A DNA stretch of 41,789 nucleotides from Spirogloea muscicola. Taxonomy: Eukaryota > Streptophyta > Zygnematophyceae > Spirogloeales > Spirogloeaceae. Position 1 is the first letter of the stretch. Each line of letters opens with the position of its first letter. A model generated the notes under the pieces. That model was not told the origin of the DNA. It saw nothing but the letters and a program-made list of their open reading frames with translations, and did not search any database. Both the position numbers and the translations under genes were made by a program. The stretch is from NCBI GenBank assembly GCA_009602725.1, contig WELB01000252.1, positions 124,082 through 165,870 of the forward strand, read 5' to 3'. Positions 1 through 11,043 of the stretch are shown in pieces.

Positions 1-2565
1 GCCGCCGCCGCCGCCGAGGCCGCCGCCGTGTCCGTGTCCGGGCTGACGTTCGCGTACCCGGGCCTGGACGGCGCGCCGCGCCGCGGCGCAACCCCGCTGC
101 TCGACGGCATCTCCCTGGCGCTGCCGCGCGGCAGCCGCTGCCTCCTCGTCGGCGCCAACGGCGCCGGTGCGGCTCTCCACCCTCTCAATAACAGTCAATC
201 AATTTACTAAATGCAAGGTAATCCTTGGCTGGAGCTTAACTCTATCAGGCTTACTCCCGAGTCCAGCCCTTGACCCTAAGGCCCTAAACCCTAAGCCCTA
301 ACCCTAACTCGTAAGCCCTAGATCCTGTATATCCTGCGGCTCTTAACGCTTTCGATAACACGCCGATATATAGTGTAACTGCAAGGCAATCCTTGACCCG
401 AGGTGGTAACATTAGGGTTAGTGCCGAGGATTCCAACCCTAAACTGGTCGTTGGGCTCCTCGGTCCTTGGCCGTCACGGCGCCGCCGCCGCCGCCGCCGC
501 CCGCTCCTCGCCGCCCACTGCCTGCTGATGTGATTCCGCTGTTCTTACGGTTTACTGTCGACGGCTTAGGCTTTAAGCTTTGGGTTTTTGACAGTTCGGT
601 GGCTGTGAGAGGCCAGCCCAATGTAATGTACAAAGTCTGACAGCGCTGGAAGCAAGAAAACCTAAGAAAAGGAAAAAGGCAGACCGGGAGATTTGAACTG
701 GGGTCGCCAATCTCGGGGCGGCGGGGCGCAGGCAAGTCCACGCTGCTGAGGATCATCGCCGGGAAGCACCTGGTGGAACCTGCCGCGGTGCGCGTCCTCG
801 GCCGCCCCGCCTTCCACGACACCGCGCTCGTTGCTAGCGGAGACCTGGCCTATCTCGGCGGCGAGGTATGCCACATGGGTTCAGGGTTTCAGGATTTCGG
901 GTGGCCTGCATGGCCTGCAGCTGCTTGCCAGCAGCGAGCAACAGCAAGTGCAAGTGCTCAGTGCTAGCTTGGCAACAATCGGAGATCAAACGACAGCTTG
1001 CTAGGCTTGGTTTCAAGATATTTAGTGGCACAGGTCAAACCCAAAACTTGGGTCTGGGACTTAGTAACTCTGAACTTGCTGAAGATAAGGTTTGGGGCTT
1101 AGTATCTCTGGCGTGTCAGGCTGACCCCAGTGGCGGGCCACGTGGCTACGGTCACAGCCTGACTGTTGACAGACACTGCCGGCATTGCTGGTTTGGCTTG
1201 CTTGTCTTCCTTGTGCTGCAGTGGCGACGGGACGTCGCTTTCGCTGGCTATGACGTGCCGCTGCAGATGGACATCTCGGCCGAGAAGATGCTCTGCGGCG
1301 TCCGTGGTGTGGACCCCTCGAGGCGAGACCGTCTTGTCAAGGTGCACAGATGCTGTTGACAATGCAGCAGCTTTGGTCCATTGCAGTTAGCCATCTTAGC
1401 TATCTAAGTGCTAAACCACGGGCTCTGGATCATTAAACCTGCAGGTCCTGGATGTGGATCTAGAATGGCGCATGCACAGGGTCTCAGACGGCCAGCGCCG
1501 GCGCGTCCAGATCGCCATGGGTCTCCTCAAGCCCTTCAAGGTCAGGGCTGACTAGCTCCGCACTCGTAGTGCTCCTGAACCCTGACAATAAAACCTCATT
1601 CCCGTCATCAGACCTACCGGAAAGCCTTGGACTCTCCGAAGTTGCATCATAGATCTTGGAAACCTCAACCTCTGCATCGTCAGGGCGTTCCAAGTCGCGG
1701 TCAAGTCTGCATCTGCAGTGTCCTTGGGTTGCTGCAGGTGCTTCTACTGGACGAGATCACAGTAGACCTGGACGTGCTGGGGCGGTCGGACCTGCTGACG
1801 TTTCTGCGGGATGAGTGCGAGCAGCATGGGGCTGCAATCATATACGCCACCCACATCTTTGACGGCCTTGAGGGGTGGCCCACTCACATCGTGCGCGCCC
1901 ATGGCCCTTTTCCTTCTGGTTCCTCAGTGCGGGAAGAAGTGCAGCTGTGTCTCAAGCGAGGTCATCAGCTTTGGCTTGCAGGGATGTTGTAATCAGCTTA
2001 TCGTCAGTCGTTCCTTTGAGCATCTGACGTGGCTGAAAGGGTTTGACTTGCCACAGGCCTACCTTGCTGGACAACATTTGCAGCTCTTTAAGGCCGTCGA
2101 GGATATACCTGAGCTGCAAACTCTTTCCCTTATGGTAAGTGCCCAGCCACTTACAAGCAGATCAACACATCAGAGAACCTGCAGGTACTTGTAGGATGCC
2201 CATCTGAAATCTTGGCATAGCAATTGCAAACTGGAATAGCAAGTGGGTTTTTGGTTCGCAAAACAGGTCATCATACTGCTTAAATTGATGGTCCCTACAG
2301 AGAGATCTTCAGCATACAGAGCACCTGCTCATGTGTTATGCTGCAATACCTTTTTTGGCAGAGGACAGTGGAGAAGTGGCTGAGGAAGGATGCAAACGAG
2401 GCCAAAAAGCTGCTCAAGGAGGGCAAGGCTCGGGGCCCACCCCTTCCAGCAGCAGAGCCAGCCAAGCAGCCGCTCAACAACGGTTGGGCTGGCGGCAGGA
2501 TGTCCTCGACATTGGCCGGCGAAGAGGCCTTCAACCTTAGCTCCAACACTGTGCTCCGAAGTTAA
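1..2565 (+). CDS. Soluble ABC-type ATPase, CAF16 / plant ABCI19-21 family (5' partial)
   Basis: Seven exons read in frame: <1-166, 732-865, 1222-1341, 1445-1540, 1738-1890, 2057-2134 and 2362-2565, 951 nt in all, every junction GT-AG and phase-consistent. The frame is open to base 1 with no ATG, so the start lies upstream. The protein is one nucleotide-binding domain without membrane segments. Walker A (GANGAGKST) is split by intron 1 in the middle of a glycine codon. The signature is [16 protein letters not shown] instead of LSGGQ, which is characteristic of the CAF16/ABCI20 group. Walker B is [13 protein letters not shown], followed by a switch His in [15 protein letters not shown]. The tail ([15 protein letters not shown]) is charged. 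Yeast CAF16 is associated with the CCR4-NOT complex and plant relatives are cytosolic. ATPase activity is inferred from intact motifs; the partner is unknown. Intron 1 (167-731) carries telomere-like blocks. It is convergent with the next gene. Confidence 0.9.
272..446. repeat. Degenerate telomere-like repeats inside ABC gene intron 1
   Basis: Positions 272-320 hold six or more CCCTAA-type units with spacers; 411-421 holds the opposite orientation (TTAGGG) and 435-445 returns to ACCCTAAAC. All lie inside the intron 167-731, whose ends are fixed by the Walker A motif. A (GCC)n run follows at about 480-502. Confidence 0.8.
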
Positions 2566-3317
2566 TACTCAATCAAGTTCCCCATCCTGTTCTTTGCAGT
2601 ACACTGACCAAGTGTATGCATTCTTGTGTTTTCAAACTGCTGTACTGATGTCTGCTTCAGAATGCGTAGAGCGGTGCATGTAATTATGTTCCATTCTTCT
2701 TAGATAATGTTCCAAATTCTTCAGTCCACTACAAAACCTGTAGATCGCGATGATTGAACTTGCTATGGATAAGCACCTTCTGTGCTTCAAGCAGAGGCTG
2801 TATTTCAAGCGAAGTCTGCCTCTACTGATGCACTTATGCACTGGTGGTGAAGTAGCTTGTTCTGTGTTGCTGAGAAAGAAGGACAATGCTTCCAATGTAT
2901 TTGCATGAAAGGGTGGTCATAATTACGGCAGATATCCATTCGCCGCAAGTAAACATGTCAAACAGAGACTTTAAGGAGGTGAATATTTGGGAATTCAACT
3001 GCGTGTGAGACACATGCCCTGCTTTGGGCTGACTAAAGAGCAATCTAAGCTATTGAGTAAGCAGGACCTTCTCACAAGACACAAATTGGGTACATGCGAG
3101 CTCACCACCAGCCTCTACAGCAGGCGAGAACTTGACCGACCGACCTTAGTAGAGGGCAGAAATGTCGGGAGTTGACATAGTCAATATGCTAGAAATCACT
3201 GAAAATGCTTAGAGTTACAGTCTTGGCAATGACAGGACTATGGAAAGACAACCATGAGCGAAAGGACAAGCTGGGTCACATCCCATACGCAACAGATGTA
3301 CAGCAAAGGGCAGAGTC
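2566..3317. other. Convergent intergenic / 3' UTR region
   Basis: No coding signal seen. TGTAA, the usual green-algal polyadenylation signal, occurs about 115 nt after the ABC stop codon (near 2680, + strand) and about 100 nt beyond the U2SURP stop codon on the minus strand (TTACA at 3215-3219 on the + strand). These are plausible 3' ends for the two convergent genes. Confidence 0.5.
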
Positions 3318-6300
3318 CTAGCTCCGCCTGCCCCTCTTCTCATACTCTTTGTCACGCTCACGCTCTCTTTCCCTGTCCCTATCCCGGTCCCGCCTCCGGT
3401 CTCGGTCTCGGTCCCGGTCCCTATCACGGTCCCGGTCCCGGTCCCGATCCTCCCGAGCCCTTGGCGGAAGCGCGTCTCTGTCCCGATCCCTTCCCCTATC
3501 CCTATCCCTATCTCTATCTCTGTCTCTATCTCTATCTCTATCTCTATCCCTATCCCTATCCCGATCTCGGTCCGACTCGCGGTCCCGCTCCCTCTCCCGA
3601 GGCCTGTCCCGAGAGGGCCAGGACGTCGGACTCCTGCTGCGACTCCTGCTGCTCCGCGTGCGCTTCCTCTCAGACGCAAGCGGTGGCTGTGCATCGTCCC
3701 TCCTGTCTGCAACGACTTGCTCCGCCAACAACACTCTCTCTGAAGGGCCTCAACGGCGATGCTTTGTAAGCTTCACCGAGAACATAGAGCTCCTTGCCGG
3801 CGCCAATTAAGCTTGATGCCGTGTCAAGAGACTGTGGCATCTGATCAAAACAATGTGCATCTATCAAAGAGCAAGAGCGCAGCGACTCACCAGCGGAGGA
3901 TTGCGGCGCCCGGTCGAGCTCCGCCTCCAGCTTCTTCCTATGAGCGGCCACTCGCGCCTCCACCTCGCCAGAGCCCCGCACTCCCCGTTCCTCCAGGTGC
4001 TCCCGAAACTCCATGACTGCAAGTTCCAGCTGCCGAAGCTTCTGCCTGGCAATACAGGAAAGAGCAGCCGGCCTCAGAATTAGAACCTGCAACCTCTACT
4101 CTATCGAACACGCCAGTAAGTGCAAGCCATTGCACAACTTATCAACCTGAGTCATGATTTGGCTCAAAAAATTGGCTTCATCAGACCACAATCTAGAATC
4201 CATGCGCAAAGGGTCACTGATTCTGCAAAGCTCTGCACCAACAGCACAGCAATTACAATGCATTGGAGGAGGTGTGACGCATTCAATCAGAGAGTAACAC
4301 GATACCTGCGATCCTCGTCAACAGAAGGCTCTGCAGAAGGGCTGCCCTTCTGCGGCGATCCGCCCTCAGAGGAGGAGTAGCCGAGCCCCAGCAGCTTCGC
4401 AGCCTCCGTCGAGTCTTGTCTGCTTGTTGGGGCACCCTCCTCCCTGTCTCCCTGGTCATCCTTCTCTGCCTCGGCAGCGTACCTACCAGGCGCAACCTTT
4501 GTCCCGATCTTATTGATCTTGAAGCCTGCCTTCTCCCGCTTGACCACGTTCTCCACAAGCGGCGGGCCGTCAAGACCCTCCTCAATCTCATCGCCACCAT
4601 CGTCGTCCCTAGCCCACTTGGATGCCGCCAGAACGGGGTGGGTGGTGACGTCGTACTTCTTCGCCACAGGCATATCCTGCTTCTTGGTGAAGGGCTTGAG
4701 CTCTGGATTCGGAATAGAAAGCGTGAAAGGAAGCTTCGACTCTGACTCGCTGGGCGTTGCTTTCGCATCTACATGCTCGCTTGCCCGGCTGGTCCTGGAG
4801 ACCTCAACCCACTCACTCCAACCTCCACCCGACTTGCCGCCAGTCGTCTTGCGAGCTCCATCTGCAGTACTGTCCTGTGCCGCACCCTGATGGCCCAGAA
4901 CAGAGCTCCGCCTGCCTCCCTCATCGTCGTCACCGAGAAGGCCTGCCTCCCGCAGCCGCTGCCGCTCATGGTCCTCCAGATTGAGCAGACGGGCCACCAT
5001 GACATTTACGCCACCCCTGTTCAAGAAGCAAGTAATAAGCACTTATATAAGCAATTACAATCGACTGATACTCAATCTTCTTGACAACCATGCCACTATT
5101 GTTATTGTGGTTCCCTTCAAACACACCCCAAATCCGCAATCACTGCTGCTCCAGCCTACCGTTGTATGCACAACTCTTCCACGAAGCTCTTACAGCAGTG
5201 TATATGGTGCCTGTCTTGCACCTGACTGACAGGCCGTTATGACGGCAGCGACGCTCAAGCTCCTGCAGAGGTAGAGCAGCAAGCTCCTTGCCAGCAGGGG
5301 TTGAGGGCTCCCCGCCGGCCTGCGTCTCTCCCATTGTCCCGTCTTCAGGAGGCTGATAGGGACCCTCCCCAGGAAGGAGGTGGAAGAGCGGTACTCCTGC
5401 ATTCTGTGGCCTCAAGAACGTTGCGCGCAAGCCCGCAATATACGCTTCTGAGAAGAGGAACCAATCAGCCCAGACCTGAAGGACCTTCAACACCCTCTCC
5501 TGCAAGACAGAGTGACGATCATAATATACATACTTGATCAGTGTAGCACTCACAAGCAACACTCGATTTGTGTCCAACTTCAGAGAGCGTACTATGCACC
5601 AGCTTTGAAGATACTGTGGGGCCTTCCTAGGCTCAGTACTCCGCACTATGTATGTAATGACAATTTTGGGCACATCAGCATGCACATTCAATGCTTGTCA
5701 AATTGACAAGCATTGAATGCACGGTCACATAGGTGGATTAAAAAGACCTTGAGGGCTTCAGCTGTGATGCGGCCAAGGGTGGAGCTCCTGTACAAGCTAT
5801 TGAAGCTCTCCAATACATCAGGTAAACGTGCCTGTAGCCTTGTCCTGTAAGCTGATGCATTCTTTACTGGCGCACTGCTGTTGTGCAAAATGTCAGATGC
5901 CAGCATGAGCCGCGCAACCTTGGAAGGAATTGCGGTTTCTTTCAGAGTCAAGGACTCCGTGAGAACTTCCACAACCTGCAGAAGACTCAAGTGAGGAGCT
6001 TCAAGTCCACATCTTGCAAACCATGGCTTTCATTAGTGACCCTGTATTGCAAACTGAATTTTTGCACAAGCACATGAATGAATTTGGTGGTAGCAACAAC
6101 AAAGAGAATTTGCAGTAGCTTCTTGTCTGAAAAGGACAGAGTGGAGGCTTCAATTGAAACAACATCATCAAGAAGCTCAAGTCACACACCAATAGTCCAT
6201 GGATCAACTTGAAGTGGAACCATCTGTCAACATCTCTAGACATATTACTAGTAAGCAGAACATTGGAAGGACTGACCTCTCCGGCAGCTTCAGCATTGTC

Positions 6301-9300
6301 TAGCGAGAACCCCATGGCCTCACGAATCTGACGCCTATCCAAAGTCAAAGCCCTCAACATGTCCTCAAATTCATCTCTCTGGGCATCAGTCAAGACCCGC
6401 TCCTGGTCCATTCTCTGATAAAGTGACACAAAAGCTTGAAGCGAAATCAGCCTACTTCAGCTTGAGCAGTTATGCACTGCCGAGGACATTCCTATCCATG
6501 GTCAAAGAGGCAGCATGGCTTGCAAATACTTGCAAGAGAGAAGCCAACACTTGATGTCCTCCATGCACCAGTATCAGCTCGAACAGCTTGGCTAGTGGCA
6601 CAACTCCTTGCTAACTTATGTCTGCCCAACAGTAGACTTTTGCGAGTACGTTGAAGGGCCTGCAATTTGGCCGGCAACTTTGTGAGGAGGAAACAACTTG
6701 CAGACTCTTACCCGGCCTTTTGCAGCTGCCGTGCTCTTCTCACGATCCACAGTTATCGGAACCTCCCCATCTGGCAGGGAGGGCGGCACCCACCTGCCAT
6801 AAGTCAAGGGTACCAGCTTAATTATCAGATAAGTAATGGGCAATGCCGTCAAACTGGTCATGCTATGTGTACTAAGAAGTGGGCAGTCTACTCTTTTACC
6901 AGAGACTGCGCAAGTAGCATATGTTGATCCTACTCCTAACTGCAGCAACCAATGCTCACACCAAATAAAAGCACAACTCTCACCTGCCACTGCCTGATAT
7001 CATAATGAATGGCTCTGTACGCCAACGCTGTAAGGTGTCTCCCTGGGAAACACAGCAAATGCCCAGTAAGACATACACGAATTTGTATATGAAATGAAGA
7101 TGCCAAGGAATGAATTGACAGTTAGGAGATGCTCTGACATGTTGGAAAGTCCACAGCAGTCCATGCTTGAGGCGAAATACTACCACAAACCTGCGCAAAG
7201 GAGTAGAGCCGCCATACATAATATGTATGGTCTGACGAGCCAAGATCAAAGAGAAAGTTAAAGAGGGGATTGCCACGCCCCCTTTCCATGACACCTTGCT
7301 CGAACTCACATCCATCGTCCAAAACATATCCAGCCATTGTGTCAATCACATGTCGCAAGTGGGAGTCTGCCGGCGCCACAACATAGATGTCTGGCACGTT
7401 CGGAGTAACCACCTGTTGACAGGCCACCACGGATGACCATAAGTGGACAGGACATGCTGCCAGAGGGCAAGCTAGCGCCTTGAATGTGAACACGTGACTG
7501 TAGGCAGCTGTGCTTACGAGTTCACTCTTCTGCCCACTGGTTACTGCTGTTGTTGCTGGTAGAGGCCACGTGCTGGTAGCTGCGGAGGTTGGCTGACGGA
7601 GAACATCCAGCTGCTCAAAAGAACGAGACATAAGCTGACTCAACCCTTCACATACTCTCCATATAATAATAAAAATAAAAAAAATCTCCAAACTGCTCCA
7701 TGCAAATCAGCCTGGGCTGAACAGAAGCTCTGACTCCTTATGACTTACATCAAACAGCAATGCGGGTATTCACTAGCGAATTGTGTAACCAAATGTGCAG
7801 CAAGAAGAAAAACAAACACCAGTAGTGCAAGGCTCATTGCATGAAAAAGCACGCCATGACGTGAGTGAGGTGGTACACTCACTTCCTTCGGCCGGACGGC
7901 CATCTGACCAGGAGGAGGAGCTGGTAAGGCTTGGGCAGGAAGAGACACAGCCTTGCCCCAACCAATCCGTAATTCATAGTCGTACACAACCATATCTGCA
8001 GATACAAGCTCAACATCGAGGACCTTAAAGGTGAAGAACAAGATGATGCAAATTTACAAAACGAGCCTGTCTGATGTCCATAAAGCTTGCAACTGTGCCA
8101 AAAGCTGCAAGTCATGTGGTTGTTGACGAAATATGTAAATATCGTCATCTGGCCTTCATGTCTCCTCTGTAGACCACCTAAGGCTTCATTGTCACACTCT
8201 TATACACATCAAAGTCTTGAAGCAGGTAACCTATGGCAAATCTTACTGTCCATCTCGTCCTTGGCTTCCTGAGCGTCCATTCTCCGCATGAAGGCCACAA
8301 AGCCACACATCCGCCCTCGCCGACGCTCCTCGTCTGTTCGGGGCCACATAATCTTCACACTGGCGATGGGCCCAAACCTTCCAAAGGTTCTCAACAAGAA
8401 GTTCTCGTCCACCTGCACTTGGACAAGAACACGCATGGCATTCTCTACTTAACTTGGTCATTCATGCAGAGCACAGACTTTGATGCAACGAGGGAGGGTC
8501 TGTTGCCTGAGCCTAGGCAGTCCAGATCTCACTAACACCCTTTTCAGGCTTGCCCCAAATGGCATCTAACAGCCATCACAGTCACCCTCGACTTGTCCTC
8601 CATGGAGAGCATGGGCCACGAGACTGCTGAGAACTCAGGGCATTAGGGCCTCGTGCTCTTACTTGGGGGGATAGATTGCCAACATAGAGATTTGTAGTTT
8701 GAGGATCCCCATCCTCTGTTGTACCGTGATCGTCCCGCCGACCAAAATCATCCACTGCATCATCACGGCCTGACAAAAACTGCCAAAGTTTGCACCGCCA
8801 AAAACTTATCAGAATCTTAAGAGTTATACATGTCCATATGTATATGACGACATAGTTAAGCTGTAACAAGCCCGTCTAAGAGCTCCAAGCAAATGGCTTG
8901 CTGCAGATACCCGGTCACGCCTTTCAGACCCTCGTTCTGCTTGCCGGCGCTCCCTGGCCTCCTGCTCCTTTTTCAGCTCTTCCATGAAGAAATCGATGTT
9001 CCGCTCCTTGGGCTTGGCAGAGCCGCGAGAAGCGGCGGCCCTCTCTTCCTCCTCCACCTTGGCCCGGGCTTTGGCATTTCTCTCGGTGTTCCTGTCGTCA
9101 TCGATGTCAAAGACGTTCTGGGCACAGGAGAGGGCTCAGGAGGACTGTCAGGTTTCCATTCCTGTCGCCAGGGGCCATGGCCTTCTGAGCAGGGGACTGG
9201 GTCGAGGACACGGAGGGATGTGGCGGGTGTGATGGCTCCAGCATAGCGGCAGCTTTCAGAGAATGGCTTGTGGTGGGCAAGGCTGCCCTCGACATAGCCG

Positions 9301-10222
9301 GCAAGTTCTGTGCCGTTTCCGTACTACTTCTGCAGTAGCTGTCCTGAAGTCTCAGGGCTTGGGGCCAGGATCTGTCTCAAGGAGGGGACACCAATGCCCA
9401 TCACAAAGCGCGATATAAGGCAGAGGGCACGGAAAGAGGAGTAGAGAAGCACTCGTTTCTTATCAGGCTCCTTGACTTTGTTCCCACTGCCGAGAGCAGC
9501 AAGCCCTGGCGGAAGAAAGGATGGCACATATCTGCAGAGCATCCTTCACAACAGGCGAATCAAAGACGTGCTCGACCGGATGCCAGCCCTAGGATAGCTC
9601 CATACTTGCCGACTCAACAGACAGCCTGGCTGTTGACAGAGCGATGAAGCTGCAGAGAGCAAGCATCTCACCTCGAGCCTGGCTTCACCTTGGGCCCTGC
9701 AGCGCCACGCAGCGGAGCGCACACACAGAAGCTGACTCAATCTCTTGGTCTGGGATGATGCATAAGTGACTCTTCAATCAACAGCAAGCTTTCAACAAAC
9801 ATGACTGTTATTATTGGTAATACCATCGGCGCTGGGTTTGGCATCCGGGTTGATGGTGCCCCCTCGCACAAAGGTCTTGGCTCCGGTCTCGTCGCCCTTG
9901 AAGGACTCCACAAACTCTTCATAGAGCGAGGCAGCCTCCTCTTCGGCGCGCTGCACAACACAAAGCAGCGCCTCACAAGGTCGTCGACCTTCCGGGGCCT
10001 CCGAAGATAGGGCTAAAGCGCATCTGACGCCGCTGCCGAGCCAAGACTCTGACACTGCGGCGCCTGCAGCATCACTCGAGGGCTGGGCCGCCTGCCATCT
10101 GCAGGCCGCGGAGGCGGCGCGGGGGCCTGTAGAGCGCGCGAGCGCACCTTCTTCTTGGCCTCCTCCTCCTCGCGGTGCTTCTGGAACGGCGTCTTCTTGC
10201 GGACGACCTGGAGGGACACCAT
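3318..10222 (-). CDS. U2SURP: U2 snRNP-associated SURP-motif protein (U2SURP/SR140), complete, 18 exons
   Basis: Exons (minus, 5' to 3'): 10222-10148, 9950-9824, 9696-9672, 9531-9453, 9117-8911, 8779-8663, 8412-8247, 7995-7883, 7592-7518, 7412-7191, 7042-6984, 6793-6712, 6414-6277, 5975-5748, 5499-5222, 5016-4306, 4045-3891, 3706-3318; 3246 nt, 1081 aa, all phases agree. Domains: N-terminal basic helix; RRM about 197-281 (TTNLYVGNL, then [13 protein letters not shown]); SURP about 345-400 ([20 protein letters not shown]); CID about 450-590 ([16 protein letters not shown]); acidic linker; cwf21-like helix about 905-945 ([20 protein letters not shown]); RS/RD tail. The family acts in the nucleus in pre-mRNA splicing with the U2 snRNP and binds phosphorylated RNAPII CTD through the CID. 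Exon 3 is a 25-nt micro-exon that restores [18 protein letters not shown]. It is divergent from the HPt gene. Confidence 0.94.
3340..3600 (-). repeat. Short-period repeat encoding the (RD)n/(RE)n tail of U2SURP
   Basis: On the + strand this is a run of CGGTCC/CTATCC/CTATCT-type hexamers. In the minus-strand gene frame it encodes alternating Arg-Asp, with Arg-Glu at both ends. Other frames give Ser-Leu, Ser-Arg or Tyr-Leu alternations, which are shadows. Its period of 6 nt (one dipeptide) suggests growth by slippage, so length may vary between strains. Confidence 0.85.
5685..5719. repeat. 35-nt near-perfect palindrome in U2SURP intron
   Basis: Arms CATTCAATGCTTGTCAA and its exact reverse complement flank a single central A, giving 17 paired bases. 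It lies within the intron between U2SURP exons 14 and 15 (5747-5500 is the minus intron body; the palindrome straddles part of the adjoining sequence 5' of exon 15 and is wholly non-coding). Confidence 0.85.
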
Positions 10223-11043
10223 GGCCGCCGGCGCCGGGGAAGGCGCCCGCGCTACGGCAGCCTGCCGACGTGCGGCGGCCGCCGCGAGCGCGCGCGCCGG
10301 NCTTAGCGCTTCTTAGGCCCCTCCGTCATTTGGCCCCTTCGAACCTTTGTCAATTCTTTTTCGGGCTGGCTTTTCACAGCCCTTGCCCCATTGGGAGTAT
10401 CACTTCTTTCTTTGGCTTTGGACATTGTCCATTATGTCCGGGCTGGCCTTGCCAGCCCCTCTTCTCTATGGGCGAGCACTTTCCTTTGTGCACTGCTTTG
10501 TGGCCTTTTGAGGCCCGCGGACATTGTCCATTCTTTTCTGGGCTGGCTTTGCTGGCCCCTCCTTTTCTGTGGGCGAGCCCTCCCCCACTTTCTTTTCGGG
10601 CTTGCAGTTCACATGCCGTCGCCACCTTGGGGAGAGGCACGTGCATTTCTCTCGCGCCGTCCGCCGCGCTAACGCATCTCCATCAACACAATGGCGGCTC
10701 TTAACAGCCACCCCCGCAGGACCCCAGGATTCATGCCACTTTTCTCGTGACATTCCAGCCGCCCGCCGGCGCCGCAGCCGCCGCCGCCGTCGCCGCCGCC
10801 GCCGCCGCTGTGCAGCTCGGCATCCTCTCGGCGTCCTAGCGGCGAGGCACGTCCGGCGCCACGCGCGGAGTTGCAGGGGGCTGGAGAGCGGCAGCCCGTC
10901 GCCGAGCGCCGCCGGGAATGCGGCTCCCCGTGCGACCTGCCCCTCGAGCGATGCACTAGCGGCGGCGTCACAGCCGAGCAACGAGCTCTCCGACTCCCCT
11001 CCTCACGTTGGGCCGCCGGCGGCCTTGCGGCGACGCCTGCGGC
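10223..11043. promoter_or_regulatory. Divergent promoter region of U2SURP and HPt genes
   Basis: About 820 nt separate the two start codons. It holds the GC-rich U2SURP leader, a single N at 10301, then an array of hairpin-bearing repeats (10331-10650), then a GCC/CGC-rich stretch before the HPt ATG. No TATA box or other promoter motif was recognised. The single N could mark a scaffolding join, so the adjacency of the two genes should be treated with some care. Confidence 0.45.
10331..10650 (+). repeat. Array of degenerate ~80-90 nt repeats with a GGGCTGGC hairpin
   Basis: Four copies are recognisable, with cores at 10363, 10440, 10540 and about 10597. Each has GGGCTGGC, a 3-6 nt loop, a pairing arm (CAGCCC, GCCAGCCC or GCTGGCCC), a pyrimidine-rich stretch and a variant of TGGGCGAGCCC. 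The first copy shares two exact 27-nt blocks with sequence at 33787-33840. GGACATTGTCCATT precedes two of the copies. Confidence 0.75.

Noticed and set aside
439-874. Minus-strand frames of 127 and 70 residues
   Set aside because: They cross ABC intron 1 and exon 2; composition reflects the GCC run and the Walker A exon in reverse.
3215-3810. Plus-strand Ser/Leu/Arg- or Pro/Tyr-rich frames and a second minus-strand Ile/Glu/Gly frame
   Set aside because: They are shadows of the hexamer repeat encoding the U2SURP RD tail; only the minus frame ending at 3318 joins to U2SURP exon 17 in phase.
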